Shown here in pieces: positions 8,101 to 9,610 of a DNA stretch of 9,610 bases (the stretch's first letter is position 1; each line of letters starts with the position of its first letter). Source of the DNA: JAVBNU01 sp964617065 (GTDB lineage: Bacteria > Cyanobacteriota > Vampirovibrionia > Gastranaerophilales > Gastranaerophilaceae); the NCBI GenBank assembly GCA_964617065.1, contig CAZTVM010000075.1, positions 1 to 9,610 on the forward strand, written 5' to 3'. Under the pieces are notes generated by a model. It was not told the origin of the DNA. It worked only from the letters and a program-made list of their open reading frames with translations, and ran no database searches. The position numbers were made by a program, and so were the translations under genes.

Positions 8101-8654
8101 GGCATTAGATAATATTTTTTATTCCCTTTTGGGTCTATAATACAGATAATGTCACCTTTTTTATCACCTGCTGCATCCATGCCTGAAATAGTGTCATCAG
8201 AGATACTTAGCTTACCTATATTTTGAGTATCATTGAATACAATTGCTCTATAACCCTTAGGTAGCCCTAATCCCGCCATTTCTTCGCCAACCATTTCTTG
8301 GTATGCAACACCGTTATAGCTAAAAGCCTCAAGGTATGTTTTATCAGTATCTGTTTTTTCACCTACAAAAGAGAATTTCGACCCATTCCACTGGACTGAA
8401 CCGGTCTCTGATGTAACTTTAGCAGTTGTCACAGATGACACCCTACTGGCGGGTCCGTCAGGTGTTGAAGTCGGTGTGGAGGTATCAGTTGTTGTGCATG
8501 ATTTTGAAGGAGAATAACTATCTTCGTTATTTGTCGAAATAGCTAACACTGAACTTTCCTGCAACGTGCCTGTATTGGGCGTTACACTCGTAGTAGTTTG
8601 TGATGTTGTTTGTCTTGCCGCTCTTGCTGGTTGTGGAGGGTTGACTGTTGTCAT
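5190..8654 (-). CDS. Large coiled-coil protein with EF-hand-like calcium-binding loops, function unknown
   Basis: I recognise no family for this 1154-residue protein. The ATG at 8654 has AAGGA nine bases upstream, within AAGGATAAGGA. Residues 1-90 are Thr/Ser/Pro-rich and look disordered; no signal peptide, lipobox or membrane segment is visible. A small folded region (about 87-205) precedes a dockerin-like loop, DTNGDGKIDEND (230-241). Long helical, heptad-like stretches follow (about 275-350, 460-540, 605-735, 772-835), with Ala/Lys/Glu-rich composition and nine scattered Cys. DFDGDNG (449-455) may be a degenerate calcium loop. A Trp/Tyr/Thr-rich region (about 895-1005) leads to two canonical EF-hand loops, DTDIDGNVSKDE (1033-1044) and DTNYDNIISADE (1080-1091), then a poor loop at 1103-1114. 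The last 35 residues are polar and end LIFNQL. It follows the Gly/Tyr-rich gene after 41 bases and is probably cotranscribed. A structural, envelope or non-classically exported role is possible but unproven; the calcium-binding prediction is the safest claim. Confidence 0.8.
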   Translation of the reverse strand: MTTVNPPQPARAARQTTSQTTTSVTPNTGTLQESSVLAISTNNEDSYSPSKSCTTTDTSTPTSTPDGPASRVSSVTTAKVTSETGSVQWNGSKFSFVGEKTDTDKTYLEAFSYNGVAYQEMVGEEMAGLGLPKGYRAIVFNDTQNIGKLSISDDTISGMDAAGDKKGDIICIIDPKGNKKYYLMPKESDIAAAKAKGTKTIDFVEITDKVDKDYKTSVEKLDEAATTLLDTNGDGKIDENDTISTPTVSATVAKPDKKLNEIPATAEITNLTASADGITAIQTEINTIKANIEKLQKQLQDTINYVLSGEVATEMEKRKKKINVEEIVNKINTELNKFSQINAKLTAIKNNPSVSAALKEKAGALITTITTITDTYTNAIVNEITTQGKVDAANNAIVESKSVYVETLEEGIVTTQAGTIANAIATQTAEIGKLVEKLPAADSLKTNEDFDGDNGAFVQLGKINATIETLIGQKTIIIEQIRNLNKQLEIEGLPEKTKEDINAQIKVLENGLIALHEAAAKASNAAKEEFEAVCKAYYEFTCKTDSGVAKTDLDANISKINAMKYLNGNDQNLLVSSIKADGVELTAEKENDIKITVRNNQVAALTQVSSLIEADTTLVKKIDANDERTGFNNYFNNINIQLNTVTEQINVFNDKTKTDKDHFDASQLAFENFATAERNLTCLNTIVAQARTDLNAAICKIPEAQKESLKARIDALNTKLSAIEQEVTALKVKLGTSCPQIPVKDTFMAAAKSIPATELSYPQTGEGQAMNGCQIEEKFEEIEKKYKDLNIKFQSTKIDYEKDPTAENRKKLDAEYKELCVAKDELNKWYLYKLGINALRPWKEALKKTYFPQKEKNDSQSWQNISAFFNEISSSLPEGNKTHEYFQELIAFSTIPNPNYSTTTGSTKYLTRTQYQMITEDFVTITDNEANVEYVWQQPDTTWTSTDSTFRADAEKITQAQIGQLYTAPNSPVDVAANTEGPQATHYFSLATSKWTPSGDENTEIDLTGGLTGDTAINTGYNVFAQNLLKSYDTDIDGNVSKDEFISAKKSKINPEMYPINSPLYNEFVLRVETLANKIDTNYDNIISADELSVHLAEIDNLDKVTDGKIKAENLWGSLYKPTETNNGETSVKIEATGEGESQTFVPRLIFNQL
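7537..7559. repeat. Short 9-base tandem repeat inside the large coding region
   Basis: The unit GTAATAGTA occurs about 2.6 times without mismatch. On the - strand it encodes residues 366-373, ITTITTIT, in the large EF-hand protein. The period is a multiple of three, so slippage would change the protein length without breaking the frame. Confidence 0.65.
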
Positions 8655-8675
8655 ATTTCTAATTCCTTATCCTTA

Positions 8676-8695
8676 AGTATCTAAAAAGTGTCTAA
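8676..8695. repeat. Direct repeat in the gap between the Gly/Tyr-rich and EF-hand genes
   Basis: AGTATCTAA (8676-8684) and AGTGTCTAA (8687-8695) match at eight of nine bases, with starts 11 bases apart, about one helical turn. They lie between the stop of the upstream gene (8696-8698) and the ribosome site of the downstream gene. They could bind a protein or be chance in AT-rich sequence. No convincing separate promoter for the large gene is visible here. Confidence 0.3.
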
Positions 8696-9349
8696 CTAAG
8701 ACCAAAAATCATAACTCGGTGAAAAGAAAGGTAGAGCTCCCTGTTTGCCAACAGGGTATCTACGTTCTGCTTCGTCCAATCGCTGTTGTAAATATGGGTC
8801 ACCAATTGGAAAATTGCGGTCAAAAGCTGTGCTGTCGTAATCCGCCCAAGAAGTGCCTGAATTCCAAAGCATGTTAGGTATCCACATATCAGCACGATAG
8901 CCGAGACTGTTTCCCCAACCATTACAGTTACCACCATAACCGTGGCTGCGTCCGTAATTACTATGTCGACCATAGTCACCATAACCGTGGCGACCATAGT
9001 GTCCGTAATTACCGAAGTCGTTGTAACCTCCGTAATAACCGCCGTAGCCATAACCACCGCCCAAAGCACCGGCAATTCCTGCTGTAAGTCCTAAAGCTAA
9101 CATCATTCTACGATTAGAATTGCTACTCATATCGCCGAAACAATAGTCATCATTGTAATAATCGTCTGTAAAGCCAGTTTGTGACCAGTAATCATTGTTG
9201 TAACAATTATTCCCCATATAACTGTTGTAAGCAGAATTCTGAGTTTGAAAACAATTTTGATTGTTATTGTTCCCCATACAATTACAATTTTGTTGTCTTC
9301 TTTCTAATCTAGATTCTCTAAAAGCACGTATAGCGCTTAAAATTCCCAT
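8696..9349 (-). CDS. Gly/Tyr/Asn-rich low-complexity protein with one hydrophobic glycine-zipper segment
   Basis: The product is 217 residues from the ATG at 9349, which has GAGGA (9358-9362) eight bases upstream. The frame stays open to 9484, but that extension has no ribosome site and a lysine- and aromatic-rich composition typical of translated leader. Regions in order: a basic amphipathic helix (1-20, IRAFRESRLERR), an Asn/Gln/Cys-rich part (21-50), an Asp/Tyr-rich part (51-73), RR followed by a hydrophobic Ala/Gly/Leu segment (82-98) with GxxxG spacing at 87 and 91, a Gly/Tyr/His/Arg tract with recurring GYG and YGR (97-140), and a more ordered aromatic C-terminus (150-217) ending FFSPSYDFWS. 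No signal peptide is present. The hydrophobic segment may insert in a membrane or pack by self-association; the Gly/Tyr tract resembles self-associating low-complexity domains. I recognise no family. It precedes the EF-hand gene by 41 bases, so a shared role is inferred. Confidence 0.75.
   Translation of the reverse strand: MGILSAIRAFRESRLERRQQNCNCMGNNNNQNCFQTQNSAYNSYMGNNCYNNDYWSQTGFTDDYYNDDYCFGDMSSNSNRRMMLALGLTAGIAGALGGGYGYGGYYGGYNDFGNYGHYGRHGYGDYGRHSNYGRSHGYGGNCNGWGNSLGYRADMWIPNMLWNSGTSWADYDSTAFDRNFPIGDPYLQQRLDEAERRYPVGKQGALPFFSPSYDFWS
8932..9012. repeat. Imperfect duplication encoding the Gly/Tyr tract
   Basis: CACCATAACCGTGGC begins at 8932 and again at 8977, and TCCGTAATTAC closes each copy (ends 8961 and 9012). 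The second copy holds six more bases in the middle. The surrounding codons to about 9062 are made of similar ACC/CGT/AAT elements. The gene segment probably grew by in-frame duplication. Confidence 0.6.
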
Positions 9350-9357
9350 TTGATAAT

Positions 9358-9362
9358 TCCTC
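9358..9362 (-). promoter_or_regulatory. Shine-Dalgarno that fixes the start of the Gly/Tyr-rich protein
   Basis: GAGGA on the - strand lies eight bases before the ATG at 9349. No comparable site precedes the in-frame ATG at 9484, so the shorter 217-residue protein is preferred. Confidence 0.75.
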
Positions 9363-9401
9363 GTCTTCCTAAAATATTTCCCTCGTATATTTATATAAAA
9401 A

Positions 9402-9446
9402 CAATTTTGTAACAAAAATTGCTTTATTTTAACAAAAGTTAACAAA
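9402..9446 (-). promoter_or_regulatory. Candidate operator: phased TAACAAA heptamers and an inverted repeat
   Basis: TAACAAA starts at 9410, 9430 and 9440, i.e. 20 and 10 bases apart, so all three would lie on nearly the same face of the helix. The first copy falls in the centre of an inverted repeat, CAATTTT (9402-9408) with AAAATTG (9415-9421). The cluster overlaps the best promoter candidate for the Gly/Tyr-rich gene. Such words are not rare in AT-rich DNA, so this is only a candidate. Confidence 0.35.
9426..9434 (-). promoter_or_regulatory. Possible extended -10 promoter of the Gly/Tyr-rich/EF-hand operon
   Basis: On the - strand TGTTAAAAT carries the TGn extension and a -10 that matches TATAAT at five of six bases. 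No good -35 hexamer is spaced correctly upstream. It would give a leader of about 70 bases before the ATG at 9349. A TTGACT further up (9501-9496) has no matching -10. Confidence 0.3.
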
Positions 9447-9513
9447 TAAAACATAATGTATGATATTGTACATTTAGTACTCACAATTTTAGAGTAGTCA
9501 AGCGAACATGCTC

Positions 9514-9542
9514 TTGAAAATTAACTTATTTTTTATTATTAT
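9514..9542 (+). promoter_or_regulatory. Sigma-70-type promoter facing right, out of the window
   Basis: TTGAAA (9514-9519), a 17-base spacer and TATTAT (9537-9542) each match consensus at five of six bases. Transcription would begin near 9549 and run into the G+C-richer structured stretch at 9568-9601. The transcribed gene lies beyond the window. The promoter is divergent from the Gly/Tyr-rich operon. Confidence 0.5.
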
Positions 9543-9584
9543 ACTGTCAGTAAGATAAATAGTTGTCGGGACGTAGCGCACTGA

Positions 9585-9601
9585 GCAAGCGAAAAGCTTG
9601 C
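9585..9601 (+). other. Short G+C-richer hairpin at the window edge
   Basis: GCAAGC (9585-9590) pairs perfectly with GCTTGC (9596-9601) around a GAAAA loop. It lies about 35 bases after the predicted start of rightward transcription. It could be part of a leader or small RNA, or one arm of a larger element cut off by the edge. No T-tract follows, so it is not an obvious terminator. Confidence 0.4.
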
Positions 9602-9610
9602 GATTTAGAA

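Noticed and set aside
8932..9062. A CRISPR-like repeat array
   Set aside because: The repeats are imperfect, irregularly spaced and in frame with the Gly/Tyr codons; there are no constant repeats with unique spacers.
8692..9075. A - strand reading frame rich in Val, Thr and Met
   Set aside because: It is a shifted frame of the repetitive Gly/Tyr-coding segment; the repeats keep several frames open.
9350..9484. A 45-residue N-terminal extension of the Gly/Tyr-rich protein
   Set aside because: No ribosome site precedes the ATG at 9484, the sequence is AT-rich leader-like and carries the promoter candidate, while the ATG at 9349 has a well-placed GAGGA.
9570..9610. A tRNA-Pro-like 5' end (CGGGACGTAGCGCA)
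   Set aside because: The first 13 bases resemble a tRNA-Pro acceptor strand and the 5' half of the D stem, but no matching GCGC closes the D stem and the loop lacks the invariant GG. The rest of a tRNA is not in the window.

Overview
The window is AT-rich, roughly one third G+C by eye, with dense bacterial gene packing and Shine-Dalgarno sites. The best lineage marker is the gene at 3791..4849. Its protein matches, from memory, the cyanobacterial form of the DUF752/MnmD methyltransferase along most of its length: an LDICYGIGYNT SAM-binding motif, an LDAFSP..PQLWT block, and a C-terminal LIQTKAGICYRD stretch. With the low G+C content and a large EF-hand/coiled-coil protein, this suggests a non-photosynthetic relative of Cyanobacteria (Melainabacteria/Vampirovibrionia, possibly gut Gastranaerophilales). 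That assignment is an inference and was not tested by search.

Layout. On the + strand, bases 1..204 hold the end of an HD-GYP-type phosphodiesterase gene. Fourteen bases later comes a 763-residue GH13-like (alpha-amylase superfamily) protein at 219..2510. The - strand then carries a tightly coupled pair, an MnmD-like tRNA methyltransferase (4849..3791) followed by a FAD-dependent oxidoreductase (3789..2500). The oxidoreductase converges on the GH13 gene, and the two reading frames overlap by 11 bases. A good sigma-70-type promoter lies at 4888..4916 in the 340-base intergenic region, downstream of a candidate hairpin terminator.

Further right, also on the - strand, is a second probable operon: a 217-residue Gly/Tyr/Asn-rich protein with one hydrophobic glycine-zipper segment (9349..8696), then a 1154-residue coiled-coil protein with EF-hand-like loops (8654..5190). 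I recognise no family for either. The last 260 bases hold the leader of this operon, with helically phased TAACAAA heptamers, and a promoter facing right towards a G+C-richer structured stretch cut by the window edge.

How the genes may work together. The methyltransferase and flavoprotein could carry out successive steps on the wobble uridine of tRNAs, as the two halves of MnmC do in gamma-proteobacteria, but this flavoprotein belongs to a different family (inference). The Gly/Tyr-rich and EF-hand proteins look like structural or calcium-responsive components. Nothing in their sequences shows an enzymatic function.
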